Below are positions 28,838 to 39,147 of a DNA stretch of 64,000 nt, piece after piece. The stretch lies in NCBI GenBank assembly GCA_963770995.1, contig CAVYRS010000003.1, positions 248,001-312,000 of the forward strand, written 5' to 3'. Under the pieces are notes generated by a model. It saw nothing but the letters and a program-made list of their open reading frames with translations. It was not told the DNA's origin and did no database searches. The position numbers were made by a program, and so were the translations under genes. The stretch comes from CAVSWN01 sp963770995 (GTDB lineage Bacteria; Acidobacteriota; Vicinamibacteria; Vicinamibacterales; CAVVIG01). Each line of letters opens with the position of its first letter. The first letter of the stretch is position 1.

Positions 28838-28906
28838 GGATGGTACGAGTTGTAACTGAGGCGGCGGCGACGTCAAGCGACGTTGGGTCGGCCGAACAGC
28901 GAAACA

Positions 28907-28980
28907 GGTTCAGGGGCTCACGTGACCGTGAACCCCTGAACCGAAGCCCGGAACCTGAACCCGAGAACCTTGAACCTGAG
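28907..28980. repeat. Heptad-repeat hairpin after pilA1 (unit GGTTCAG/CTGAACC)
   Basis: A near-perfect stem GGTTCAGGGG-TCAC / GTGA-CCCCTGAACC (28907-28942) is followed on the plus strand by further AACCTGA-like units up to 28980. On the transcript it begins 9 nt after the pilA1 stop and ends about 70 nt before the VKOR start. It could attenuate transcription from the strong pilin promoter into the downstream genes. Confidence 0.75.
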
Positions 28981-28989
28981 ACCTACGAG

Positions 28990-29529
28990 TTACTGCACGA
29001 CCGCCGTGCCTGCCGGAATCGGATTCGCAGCGATCGCCGCCGCGTCGTGGAAGATCGTGCCGCGCGTGTCGGTCGCGAAGTAGCGCGTGCCGGTGCCGCC
29101 CAGCGGTGACCGGGTCGGCCTTGGCGAAGTACGAGCTGGCCGGCGTGCCCGCCGAGCGCGTTGCAGGTGCCCGCCGCGGTGCCGATGTCGACCGTGCCCG
29201 ACGTGCCGTCCGCCGCGATCGTCACGTTGTAGCCGCTCTTCGTCACGCCGTTCGACTTGAGGTCGGGCGATGATGAAGCCCTGGGTGCTGCCCGCCGGCG
29301 GCTTGACGAGGTCCGCGAGGTCGACGGCGTAGCCGCCCGCCGCGCAGCTCGACGAATAGCTCGCCTCGCCGCTGTTGATGGCGCGCAGCGATCCGATCGC
29401 CGACGCTTCGTTGCCCGACATGCGGGCGCGCAGCAGGCCGGGAACCGCAATCGCCGCGATGATGCCGATGATCGCCACGACGATCAGCAGCTCGATGAGG
29501 GTGAAACCCTTGGACTCACGAATCTTCAT
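28990..29529 (-). pseudogene. pilA: Type IV major pilin PilA, copy 1, frame-disrupted by three inserted bases
   Basis: Inferred 178-aa prepilin, MKIRESKG-FTLIELLIVVAI, the classic type IVa start with a short leader, Phe+1 and Glu+5. Comparison with copy 2 shows single inserted bases near 29271, 29158 and 29102. Removing them restores a continuous protein with FISPDLKSNGVTKSGYNV, TCNGSAGTPASSYFAKADPV and a terminus ending PIPAGTAVVQ. Because three insertions restore frame, start and end are correct as drawn. Cys occurs in SSSCAAGGY and GTCNG, a probable disulphide. It is preceded by its own sigma-54-like promoter. Confidence 0.88.
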
Positions 29530-29604
29530 TGCTCGCATCTCCTGAAATGACTGAGTGAACGCTGCCTCGCTCCGCATATCGGGCGTGTGCGTTCCGTCCC
29601 TACA

Positions 29605-29619
29605 GCAACTGCGGTGCCA
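29605..29619 (-). promoter_or_regulatory. Sigma-54-like promoter of pilA1
   Basis: On the minus strand the sequence reads TGGCACCGCAGTTGC, matching TGGCAC-N5-TTGC exactly with 12 nt between GG and GC. Predicted start of transcription is near 29593, about 64 nt before the ATG. This is the normal arrangement for PilR-activated pilin genes. Confidence 0.85.
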
Positions 29620-29801
29620 GTACTGTCGAGGCTGGATGATATCTGTAAGTTACTCACAACTATAACACTTAGCATCTTAGCGTTTTCGCGGGATCGAAAA
29701 CGAACCGGTTGCGTTTGACAATTCCTGTCCAACGCGCTCTGACATCGAATTGTCATTAGGACGATCGAAACGGCGAGGAAGGCTGGCCGAAAATGCGAAA
29801 T

Positions 29802-29841
29802 CGGCGGCCAGTGACGCTCGTGACGAGGTCACCGGCCGCCG
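29802..29841 (-). terminator. Rho-independent-like terminator after pilA2
   Basis: On the minus strand, CGGCGGCCGGTGAC and GTCACTGGCCGCCG form a 14-nt arm stem with one mismatch, followed by ATTTCGCATTTT. It lies about 35 nt after the pilA2 stop and would separate pilA2 from the independently promoted pilA1. Confidence 0.7.
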
Positions 29842-29876
29842 AGTTCAAGACTGCGCTAGCTGCGAGTTACTGAACG

Positions 29877-30419
29877 ACGTCGACGTTCCGGCCGGAATCG
29901 GATTCGCGACGGCCGCGCGCCGCGTGCGTAGAACATCGTGCCGCGCGTATCGGTCGCGAAGTAGCGCGTGCCGGTGCCGCCCGCGGTCACGGGATCGGCC
30001 TTGGCGAAGTACGAGCTGGCACGGCGTGCCCGCCGAGCCGTTGCACGTGCCGGCGGCGGTGCCGATGTCGACCGTCCCCGACGTGGCGTCGGCCGCGAGC
30101 GATCACGTTGTAGCCGCTCTTGGTAACGCCGTTCGACTTGAGGTCCGGCGAGATGAAACCCTGGACGCCCGCCGGCGTCCCGGACGGCGCTTTCACGAGA
30201 TCCGCGAGGTCGATGGCGTAGCCGCCCGCCGCGCAGCTCGACGAATAGCTCGCCTGCGCCGCTGTTGATCGCGCGCAGCGATCCGATCGCCGACGCTTCG
30301 TTGCCCGACATGCGGGCGCGCAGCAACCCGGGCACCGCAATCGCGGCGATGATGCCGATGATCGCCACGACGATCAGCAGCTCGATGAGGGTGAAACCCT
30401 TGGACTCACGAATCTTCAT
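29877..30419 (-). pseudogene. pilA: Type IV major pilin PilA, copy 2, frame-disrupted (probably sequencing errors)
   Basis: Inferred pilin of about 178 aa, near-identical to copy 1 over the leader and first 50 residues (MKIRESKG-FTLIELLIVVAI to ARMSGNEASAIGSLRAIN). Inserted bases near 30256, 30098, 30021 and about 29925 break the frame; each can be located by comparison with copy 1. Corrected blocks include LADLVKAPSGTPAGVQGFIS and TRYFATDTRGTMFY. The same two Cys sites are present. The last codons are uncertain; the TAA at 29877 is homologous to the stop of copy 1. It has its own sigma-54-like promoter and a terminator. Confidence 0.86.
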
Positions 30420-30502
30420 AGCCTCGCACTCCTGAAAAAGGAAACTCCGAATTGACGATGCCGATCGATTCCACAGAACCGTCAGCGTCGATCTGCACCT
30501 CA

Positions 30503-30517
30503 GCAACGGAAATGCCA
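30503..30517 (-). promoter_or_regulatory. Sigma-54-like promoter of pilA2
   Basis: On the minus strand the sequence reads TGGCATTTCCGTTGC, with GG and GC 12 nt apart; only the sixth base differs from the consensus. Predicted transcription start is near 30491, about 70 nt before the pilA2 ATG. It lies just downstream of pilR. Confidence 0.8.
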
Positions 30518-30655
30518 ACGGCTGAGATGTTCAGTAAGTTGTTGAATGATTTCAGAGTTGTGAGAACTTTAACAGCGCGAATCGAGCGCTGCACGCCTGA
30601 CAAATTGTGCCGCTCGCGCTGCCGCGAAGCGTCACGCCTTCGAGGATCAGACGAT

Positions 30656-32083
<1,428 letters not shown>

Positions 32084-32087
<4 letters not shown>

Positions 32088-33747
32088 ACAGTAGCCACCG
32101 AGCGCGCCGGCAGTCGCACGGCGACTGTGGTGCCTCTTCCGACATGCGAGCTGAACTCAATCGTCGCCGTTGTAGTCGGTCACGATGCGGTGAACGATGG
32201 CCAGGCCAAGGCCGCTGCCCCTGGCAAAGCTCCCGTGGAACGGCTGAAACAGTTCGGGCAGCTCTTCGGGCGAAATGCCGACGCCCTCGTCCACGACGGT
32301 CAGCACGACGCCCTCGGAGGACGGCTCGGACGCGACCTGCAGCTGCAGGCGCCCGCCGTCGGGCATCGCGCGCAAGCTGTTGGTGGCGAGGTTCCAGACG
32401 ATCTGCTTGATCTGTCCCTCGTCGGCGTCGTACCACACCTCGGACTCCGGCACGTCGACGGCGATGGCGTGCTGCTCGTGCAGGTCGGCGCTGTTGCGCA
32501 GCAGCAAGCGCGGTGTCGGTCACCGCGCGGCGGATGTCGAAGCGCTTGACCGCGAAGCGCTGCGGCCGCGCATAGTCGAGGAAGGCGCGGATGGTCGCGT
32601 TCAGGCGCTCGGATTCGCGCAACACGATGTCCATCAGCTGTTCCTGCTCGCTGCTGAGCGGCAGATCCTGCCGCAGGATCTGGATCGACCCCGACATCGA
32701 CGCGAGCGGATTGCGGATCTCGTGGGCAATGCCGGCCGCCATCTCGCCGACGGCCGCGAGCCGCTGCTGCATCGCCGCCTCGCGTTCGAGCTTCTTGATG
32801 TTGGTGACGTCCTGGAACGCGAACAGATAGCCGGCGCGGCCACCCGGGGTCTCGAGGTGCGTGGCGCCCAACCCGATCTCGATGTCGCCGCGGCCCTCGG
32901 CCCGGCGGTACTTGAACTCGTGACGCCGGGTGCCGACGCTGCGCAGGTCGCGGTGGATTTCCTCGATCGTGGGCGGCGACAACTGCATCACGTCGTCGAT
33001 CGTCCGCCCGACGGCGGAACGGAAAGGCACGCCGGTGATGATTTCGGCGCCGCGATTGAACGTGAGGATCCGCAGCCCGACATCGGTGGTCGCCAGCCCG
33101 CTCGGCAGGCTGTCGATCACGTGCTGGTTCAGCGCCTGCAGATCGGCGATCTGGTTGGACGCCTCTTCGAGCTGCACGCCCGTCGAGCGAACGATATCGG
33201 CGAGTGAACCGCTGAGCAGCGCAATGGCGAAGAAGCCGAGGACGTTGAGGGCGGCGATGTACTGCGCAACCGACGGCGGCGGCAGCGCCACCGTCTGCCC
33301 GGTGATCCACACGTGCGACATCACGCCAGTGGCGGCCACGAACTGCCCGACCACGATCTCGACGTACAGAATCGCGCTCAACATCGCCACGAACAGGCCG
33401 CCGCGCCGGAACTGGACCACGCTGCCCGCCGCAATCGGCAGGGCGTAGAGCGACGCGAAATAGCTGGTGACCCCCCCGGTGAAATAGATGAACACGGAGA
33501 CGATCACGGCATCGCCCGCCAGCTGCAGATCGATCAGCCAGCGGCGATCGTCCACCTGCTTGAGCGTCAGTGCGTAGACGATCGTCAGCGCATAGATCAC
33601 GCCGATCAGGTAGAAGAACGGATCGATACTGACCTGGGCGGGCGCCGTCACCAGCATGAAGGTGGCGGATCCCAGGAGCGCCGAGCCGATGATCGCCCGG
33701 ATGGCGATCAGCCAGGCGACCTTGCGCCGCAGTTCGGTATCGAACAT
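32084..33747 (-). pseudogene. pilS: PAS-containing sensor histidine kinase PilS, two frameshifts (probably sequencing errors)
   Basis: Inferred kinase of about 553 aa. The start is MFDTELRRKVAWLIAIRA; the 13 codons before it derive from a degenerate repeat. Six TM helices occupy residues about 12-180, as in PilS, followed by a PAS domain (about 225-325). The H-box is EMAAGIAHEIRNPLASM, the N-box region is IVWNLATNSLRAMPDG, and the G box is GSGLGLAIVHRIV. An extra base at about 32506 and another near 32162 break the frame; corrected, the protein ends VAVRLPARSVATV at 32084, overlapping pilR as ATGA. The membrane region probably senses pilin. Confidence 0.86.
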
Positions 33748-33765
33748 CAGATCACGAAAAGCACT

Positions 33766-33850
33766 ACCACGATGAAACGGACACACACGGAGGACGCAGA
33801 AACCCTTTAGATTTCCGTGACCACTGTTCGTGCCTGTGATCTCCCTGGTG
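33766..33850. repeat. Degenerate CACGAAG/CACGG-type repeat between pilC and pilS
   Basis: The pilC-pilS gap contains imperfect units such as CCACGATG, ACACACGGAGG and, on the other side, TTCCGTGACC, GTTCGTGCC. They resemble the octad element at 45169-45247 but are too diverged to fold well. It begins about 15 nt after the pilC-side region and lies between the pilS start and the pilC stop on the plus-strand map. Confidence 0.45.
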
Positions 33851-33864
33851 TTGCATGTGGCCTC

Positions 33865-35079
33865 CTACGTCAACTTCGAGATCAGATCGAATATCGGCAG
33901 ATACATGGCAATGACGATGCCGCCGACGATGACGCCGAGAATCGAGATCATCACGGGCTCGAGGAGAGTGAGCAGCCCGGCCACGGCCGTATCCACTTCT
34001 TCCTCGTAGAAATCCGCGATTTTGGCCAGCATCGCGTCGAGGGCGCCCGTCGCCTCGCCGACGCCAATCATTTGCGTCACCATCGGCGGAAACACGCCGG
34101 TTTCCTTCAACGGCGCCGACACCGTCTCGCCGCGCTCGATGCTCGTGCGCGTCACCATGACCGCGTCTTCCACGACCGCGTTCCCCGCGGTGCGCGCCGT
34201 AATCTCGAGGCCGTCGAGGATCGGCACGCCGGAGCTGATCAGCGTGGACAGGGTCCGGCAGAACCGCGCCACGGCAATCTTGCGCAGGATCGCACCGAGA
34301 ATCGGGACCCGCAGCATGGTCCGGTCCACCACCCGCCGGCCCGAGTGCGTGGCGTAGTAGCGGCGGAACAGGAACGCCACGACCGCCAGAGCGCCCAACA
34401 AAACTGGAAAGAAGCGCACGAAATTGTTGCTCATCGCGATCACGATGCGCGTCGCCAGCGGCAGGTCGGCGCCCAGGCCCTGAAACAGCGTGGCGAACGT
34501 CGGAATGACCTTCCACAGAATGACGGCGACCACGAGCGCGGCGATCAGGAGCACCGCGACCGGGTAGATCATCGCCGACTTCACCTGGCCGGTCAGCTTG
34601 ACGGCCTTCTCGATATAGGTGGCGAGCCGTTTCAGAATCGTGTCGAGAATCCCGCCCGCCTCGCCGGCGGCGATCATGTTGGTGAACAGCGGATCGAACG
34701 TCCTCGGATGCCGCTTCATCGCGTCGGCCAGCGACGCGCCCGATTCGACGTCGGACCGCGTCTGCAGAATCACCGCCGCGAAGTTCTTGTCGGGTTCCTG
34801 CGAGCCGAGAATGTCGAGGCACTGCACCAGCGGCAGACCGGCATCGATCATGACCGAGAACTGCCGGGTGAAGACGGCCAGGTTCTTGGACTTGACCTTC
34901 TTGCCGATCGTGCCAGCCTTCGCCTTCTTCTCCGCTTTCGCCTTGGCCGGCGTGATTCGCGTGACCATGATCTGCTCGCGGCGGAGCGCCATGGTCGCGG
35001 CGTCCGCCGAGTCGGCGAAGCGCTCGCCGATGATGGTCTGTCCGGCGCGGGTGCGTCCGGTGAATGCAAAACTGGGCAT
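33865..35079 (-). CDS. pilC: Type IV pilus inner-membrane platform protein PilC
   Basis: 404-aa GspF/PilC-family protein that couples the assembly ATPases to the pilin in the inner membrane. It starts MPSFAFTGRTRAGQ, with two repeated T2SF domains (residues about 70-195 and 270-395), each ending in hydrophobic helices. Typical motifs are FTRQFSVMIDAGLPLVQCL, FTNMIAAGEAGGILDTIL, FCRTLSTLISSGVPILDGLE and MIGVGEATGALDAML. The length is standard. It is 4 nt downstream of pilT. The frame is intact, so the error-rich stretch ends before this gene. Confidence 0.96.
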   Translation of the reverse strand: MPSFAFTGRTRAGQTIIGERFADSADAATMALRREQIMVTRITPAKAKAEKKAKAGTIGKKVKSKNLAVFTRQFSVMIDAGLPLVQCLDILGSQEPDKNFAAVILQTRSDVESGASLADAMKRHPRTFDPLFTNMIAAGEAGGILDTILKRLATYIEKAVKLTGQVKSAMIYPVAVLLIAALVVAVILWKVIPTFATLFQGLGADLPLATRIVIAMSNNFVRFFPVLLGALAVVAFLFRRYYATHSGRRVVDRTMLRVPILGAILRKIAVARFCRTLSTLISSGVPILDGLEITARTAGNAVVEDAVMVTRTSIERGETVSAPLKETGVFPPMVTQMIGVGEATGALDAMLAKIADFYEEEVDTAVAGLLTLLEPVMISILGVIVGGIVIAMYLPIFDLISKLT

Positions 35080-35083
35080 AGGT

Positions 35084-36214
35084 CTACCGTCTCACTGTTC
35101 CAACCGTGCCAAGTGGCTTGCCGATGCCGGCGCCGGCCACGACGCCGACGCCGCGCTGAATCATGTCGTGCAGTTCATCCTTGTTCGACGACGCGGTCAT
35201 CGCTGTCTCCAGCGTGATCAATCGCTTCATATGGAGGCTCGCGAGCGACTGGTTGGCGGTCTGCATCCCCAGTTTTTCCTGACCGGTCTGCATCGCGCCG
35301 TAGATCTGGTGCACCTTGTCGTCGCGGATCAGGTTGCGGATCGCCGGCGTCGGCACGAGAATCTCGAGCGAGGCGACGCGCCCCTTGCCATCGGCCCTCG
35401 GCAGCAGCGCCTGGCAGACGATTCCCTCGAGCACGAGCGACAACTGCGTGCGGATCTGCGCCTGCTGGCCCGCCGGGAAGATGTCGATGATGCGGTTGAT
35501 CGTCTGTGCGGCCGAGTTGGTGTGCAACGTCGCGAACGTCAAATGGCCCGTTTCCGCGATTTTCAGCGCCGCTTCGACGGTTTCGAGGTCGCGCATTTCG
35601 CCGATCAGCACGATGTCGGGGTCTTCGCGCAGTGCCGCGCGCAGCGCATTGCTGAAAGTTTCCGTGTCACTGTGCACTTCGCGCTGGTTGACAAGGCAGC
35701 TCTTGTGCTGGTGGATGTACTCGATCGGGTCTTCGATGGTCAGGATGTGGTCGTGCCGCTCGACGTTGATCTTGTCGAGCATCGCGGCGAGCGTCGTCGA
35801 TTTGCCGCTGCCGGTCGGACCGGTGACGAGGACGAGCCCGCGCGGCCGCTCGGACAACGTCGCCAGGACCGGCGGCAGCCCGAGCTCCTGGAAGCTGCGG
35901 ATCTTTTCGGGGATGAGCCGGTAGACGGCGGCCACGGCGCCGCGCTGGTTGAAGACGTTGCAGCGGAAGCGGGAGCCGATCGCCTTGATCCCGAACGAGA
36001 AGTCGAGCTCCGAGGTTTCCTCGAACCGCTTCTTCTGTGAATCGGTCAGAACGCTGTACACCAGCTGCTTGCTGTCGGCGGGCTGCAGATCCGGCAGCGC
36101 CAGCCGCTGCAGGTGTCCATGCACACGCACCTGGGGCGGGGTGTTGGTAGTGATGTGCAGATCGGAGCCGTTCAGCTCCACCAGCGTCTTCAATAGTTCC
36201 GGCAATGTCGCCAT
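35084..36214 (-). CDS. pilT: Type IV pilus retraction ATPase PilT
   Basis: 376-aa hexameric ATPase that disassembles the pilus. The start MATLPELLKTLVELNGSDLH is preferred; 15 further codons upstream are open but encode RIPSPESRIP-like repeat sequence from a heptad element. Walker A is GPTGSGKSTTLAAMLDKIN, the Asp box follows, Walker B is DPDIVLIGEMRDLETVEAAL, and the His box is GHLTFATLHTNSAAQTINRI. The C-terminal AIRNLIRDDKVHQIYGAM matches the AIRNLIRE motif that is needed for retraction in characterised PilT proteins. It lies between pilB and pilC. Confidence 0.96.
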   Translation of the reverse strand: MATLPELLKTLVELNGSDLHITTNTPPQVRVHGHLQRLALPDLQPADSKQLVYSVLTDSQKKRFEETSELDFSFGIKAIGSRFRCNVFNQRGAVAAVYRLIPEKIRSFQELGLPPVLATLSERPRGLVLVTGPTGSGKSTTLAAMLDKINVERHDHILTIEDPIEYIHQHKSCLVNQREVHSDTETFSNALRAALREDPDIVLIGEMRDLETVEAALKIAETGHLTFATLHTNSAAQTINRIIDIFPAGQQAQIRTQLSLVLEGIVCQALLPRADGKGRVASLEILVPTPAIRNLIRDDKVHQIYGAMQTGQEKLGMQTANQSLASLHMKRLITLETAMTASSNKDELHDMIQRGVGVVAGAGIGKPLGTVGTVRR

Positions 36215-36224
36215 ACTGTCTCGC

Positions 36225-36319
36225 GTCGGGATTCGGGATTCGGGACTCGGGATTCGCAAAGACAGCGAAGTCAGCGTGACAGCGCTGCAGAACGAATCCC
36301 CAATCCCGAAACACGAATC
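36225..36319. repeat. Heptad-repeat hairpin between pilB and pilT (unit GGGATTC)
   Basis: The left arm (36225-36256) carries four GGGATTC/GGGACTC units; the right arm (36291-36319) carries GAATCCC/AATCCCG/CGAATC units. The pilB stop codon lies in the right arm, and the left arm ends 10 nt before the pilT ATG. It fills the whole intergenic space. Confidence 0.9.
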
Positions 36320-38072
36320 ACTTCACTGTCTCCCTCACAACCTCTTCGAGCGTCGTCACGCCTTCCCTCACCTTGCGCAGTCCGCTGTTGCGGAGCGTGA
36401 TCATCCCTTCGTCGATCGCCTTGCGCCGCAGCTCGAGACCTGACGCGCCGACGAGAATCAGCTCGCGCAGTTCCTCAGTCACTTCCATCACCTCGTACAG
36501 CCCGATCCGGCCCTTGTAGCCGGTGAGGTTGCAGCGGTCGCAGCCGAGCCCCTTGAACGCGGACACGACCTGGGCATCGGCCGGCGAGAAACCGGCCTGC
36601 ACCAGCGCCGCCGGCGGCAGGTCCAGCGCCTCCTTGCAGTTCTGACAGATGCGGCGCACCAGCCGCTGCGCGCAGATCAGATGCACCGAGCTCGCGACGA
36701 GAAAGGGCTCGATGCCCATGTTCATCAGACGGTTGACCGTGCTCGGCGCGTCGTTCGTGTGCAGCGTCGACAAGACGAGGTGGCCGGTCAGCGCGGCCTT
36801 CACGGCGATTTCCGCCGTTTCGAAGTCGCGGATTTCGCCGACCAGGATGATGTTCGGGTCCTGGCGCAGAAACGACCGCAGCGCGGCGGCGAAGTTGAGC
36901 CCGATGCTTTCCTTCACCTGCACCTGGTTGACGCCGACGAGATTGAACTCGACCGGGTCCTCCGCGGTCATGATGTTCGTGTCCGGGGTGTTGATCTTCG
37001 AGATCGAGGAGTACAGCGTGTTGGTCTTGCCGCTGCCGGTGGGCCCGGTCACGAGCACCATCCCCCACGGCCGCAGGATCGCCGCCTCGTACTTCACCAG
37101 CGACTCCGGCTCGAAGCCGAGCCGCGTCATGTCGAGCATCAGCTTCTCGCGATCGAGGAGCCGCATGACGACCTTCTCGCCGAAGAGCGTCGGCAGGCAC
37201 GACACGCGAAAGTCGATCTCCTTGGGGACGCCGTTCTCGCTGAAGCGAATCTTGATGCGGCCATCCTGCGGTAGCCGCTTCTCGGCGATGTCGAGCTTCG
37301 CCATGATCTTGACGCGCGACACGATCGAGTCGCGCAGCTTCATCGGCGGGTTCATGACGTTGTAGAGAATCCCGTCGACGCGGTAGCGGACCCGCAGCTC
37401 CTTCTCGTAGGGCTCGATGTGGATGTCGCTCGCGCCCTTCTGAATGGCGGACATCATCACCACGTTCACGAGCCGCACGACCGGCGCTTCCTCGCCCTGC
37501 TTGGCGAGCGTCTCGGCGCTGATCTCCTCGAGGTCGTCGAGGACCTCGACGTCGCCCGCTTCCAGCGCCTGCATCTCTTCCAGGCCGCGCGTTGCAACTT
37601 CGAGCGCGCTCGGCCCCGACGGCACCGTGACGGGCGCGGCCGTCCTCTTCACCGGGTAGTACTTCGTAATGGCGTCGACGACTGCCGTTTCCGAGGCCAC
37701 GACCGGCTCGACGTTGTAGCCGGTCATGAACTTGATGTCGTCCATCGCGAAGACGTTGGTCGGATCCGTCATCGCGATGGTGAGCGTCGAGCCGGCGCGG
37801 CTCAACGGGACGATCTGATATTTCTGCGCCGTGTCGGCGGGAATCAGCTTGATGACACCCGCGTCGATCTCGAACTGCTTCAGGTTGATCGACGGAACGC
37901 CGTACTGCTTGCTGAGCAGAGCGGTGATCTCTTCGTCCTTCACGAAGCCGAGGCGAACGATGTTGTAACCCAGCTTCCCGCCGTTGGCCTTTTGATAGTG
38001 CAGGGCCTGCTGAAGCTGTTCCGGTGTTATGCATTTCTCCTTCAGGAGGAGTTCGCCAATACGAACGGCCAT
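36318..38072 (-). CDS. pilB: Type IV pilus assembly ATPase PilB
   Basis: 584-aa GspE/PilB ATPase that powers pilus extension. The N-terminal MshEN-type domain (about 1-150; IGELLLKEKCITPEQLQQAL) can bind cyclic-di-GMP in some homologues. Walker A is GPTGSGKTNTLYSSISKIN, Walker B is DPNIILVGEIRDFETAEIAV, and the His box is GHLVLSTLHTNDAPSTVNRL. The C-terminal zinc-binding Cys set is in RRICQNCKEAL and GCDRCNLTGYKGR. It ends inside the heptad repeat before pilT. It begins 9 nt after the stop of the outer-membrane protein gene and may be co-transcribed with it. Confidence 0.96.
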   Translation of the reverse strand: MAVRIGELLLKEKCITPEQLQQALHYQKANGGKLGYNIVRLGFVKDEEITALLSKQYGVPSINLKQFEIDAGVIKLIPADTAQKYQIVPLSRAGSTLTIAMTDPTNVFAMDDIKFMTGYNVEPVVASETAVVDAITKYYPVKRTAAPVTVPSGPSALEVATRGLEEMQALEAGDVEVLDDLEEISAETLAKQGEEAPVVRLVNVVMMSAIQKGASDIHIEPYEKELRVRYRVDGILYNVMNPPMKLRDSIVSRVKIMAKLDIAEKRLPQDGRIKIRFSENGVPKEIDFRVSCLPTLFGEKVVMRLLDREKLMLDMTRLGFEPESLVKYEAAILRPWGMVLVTGPTGSGKTNTLYSSISKINTPDTNIMTAEDPVEFNLVGVNQVQVKESIGLNFAAALRSFLRQDPNIILVGEIRDFETAEIAVKAALTGHLVLSTLHTNDAPSTVNRLMNMGIEPFLVASSVHLICAQRLVRRICQNCKEALDLPPAALVQAGFSPADAQVVSAFKGLGCDRCNLTGYKGRIGLYEVMEVTEELRELILVGASGLELRRKAIDEGMITLRNSGLRKVREGVTTLEEVVRETVK

Positions 38073-38081
38073 GTACGTGTT

Positions 38082-39005
38082 TTAGAATGTCGACCTCAGA
38101 GCAACGCCCCAACCGCGACGCGACGCGTCCGAACCGTTCGTGTGCTGCGCGTCGAGGAACGTCTTGACGTACGCGCCAGACATCACCGCGACGCTGACTC
38201 CTACGCTCGCCGACGACCCTTTCGCTCCCACCGTGTTGCCGCTTGCGCCACCGCGCAGGCCGACCTTCCGGCGGAACATCCAGATTTCCAGTCCCGCGGC
38301 GACATGACGCGTGTCGCCGCCGACGATGGACGTCGTCGTCGTCACATCGGCGTCCGCCGCGAGCGTGATGTCGTTGATCAGCCCGCCGCTGTGCCCGAGG
38401 AGCGCGATGCCCGCCCGAGCCTGACGCTTGAGCGTGAGCACGCCGTCCACCGTCGCGAACTCGGCCTGCCGCACGTTCTTCACGCTCAGTCCGAGTTGCA
38501 GGTACCCGTATCGCGCCAGGGCGCCCAGGTCGACATCGGTTTCTGTCTCGCCTGCTGCCCGTTCGAGCTTTACCGTTGACGCCACAACGACATGCGCCCC
38601 GAGGGACTGACCCGCGGTGAGCCCATACACACCCAGAACGCCTTCTTCTTGTCGGCTGTCTTTTCGGCCCGTTGCTCCAGTCTCTGTAGAGGCGGCCGCT
38701 CGCATTTGGTTGATGGGCAAGTGGTAATAGCTCACGCCGAGCGAGGGAAACGCGACGGCTACGGCCCTGACGCTCTGCTGCGGCGTCCGGCGAATCCGGT
38801 CGTACTCGACGAGGGCGTCGAAGAACGGCCCAGTGGCCAGGCCGGCCGCGTTCCACCAGGTGGCCGTCGCATCGTCGGCCACGGCGACGAAGGCGCCCCC
38901 GAACCCCTGGGCGCGAATGCCCACGGTTTCATACGGCTGCGCATGGGCCGGGTGCCCGAACGCCAGCACCAGCAGGGACACAAGAGACGGGACGAGTGTG
39001 CGCAT
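38082..39005 (-). CDS. Probable outer-membrane beta-barrel protein (PorV/FadL-like)
   Basis: 307-aa exported protein. The signal peptide is residues 1-22 (LVPSLVSLLVLAFGHPAHA-Q). The mature start, VGIRAQGFGGAFVAVADDAT and ATWWNAAGLATG, is the GA-F-V-A-DDA-W-NPAGL pattern of FadL/PorV/PorQ-type barrels. The remainder alternates hydrophobic and polar residues, ending in an aromatic residue (LRSTF), as expected for a C-terminal strand. Precise function unknown. It lies immediately upstream of pilB on the same strand, so a role in pilus or surface export is possible. Confidence 0.7.
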   Translation of the reverse strand: MRTLVPSLVSLLVLAFGHPAHAQPYETVGIRAQGFGGAFVAVADDATATWWNAAGLATGPFFDALVEYDRIRRTPQQSVRAVAVAFPSLGVSYYHLPINQMRAAASTETGATGRKDSRQEEGVLGVYGLTAGQSLGAHVVVASTVKLERAAGETETDVDLGALARYGYLQLGLSVKNVRQAEFATVDGVLTLKRQARAGIALLGHSGGLINDITLAADADVTTTTSIVGGDTRHVAAGLEIWMFRRKVGLRGGASGNTVGAKGSSASVGVSVAVMSGAYVKTFLDAQHTNGSDASRRGWGVALRSTF

Positions 39006-39147
39006 ATGGGTCCTTACGCTAGCAGACGGGGGGAATGAAGGTCTGGCCGGAGTTACTGTGCGGGTGCCCGCAAACTGCTGGGAGCGCGACGTGCGCGCAG
39101 CCTCCCGCCGACGCAGACGCAGACACCGCAGGAGAGTGGAAGAACCG

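Noticed and set aside
29102..29271. Regular 56-57-nt spacing of inserted bases in pilA1
   Set aside because: The first three insertions are spaced 56 and 113 nt, but those in pilA2 (about 96, 77 and 158 nt) show no period; coincidence.
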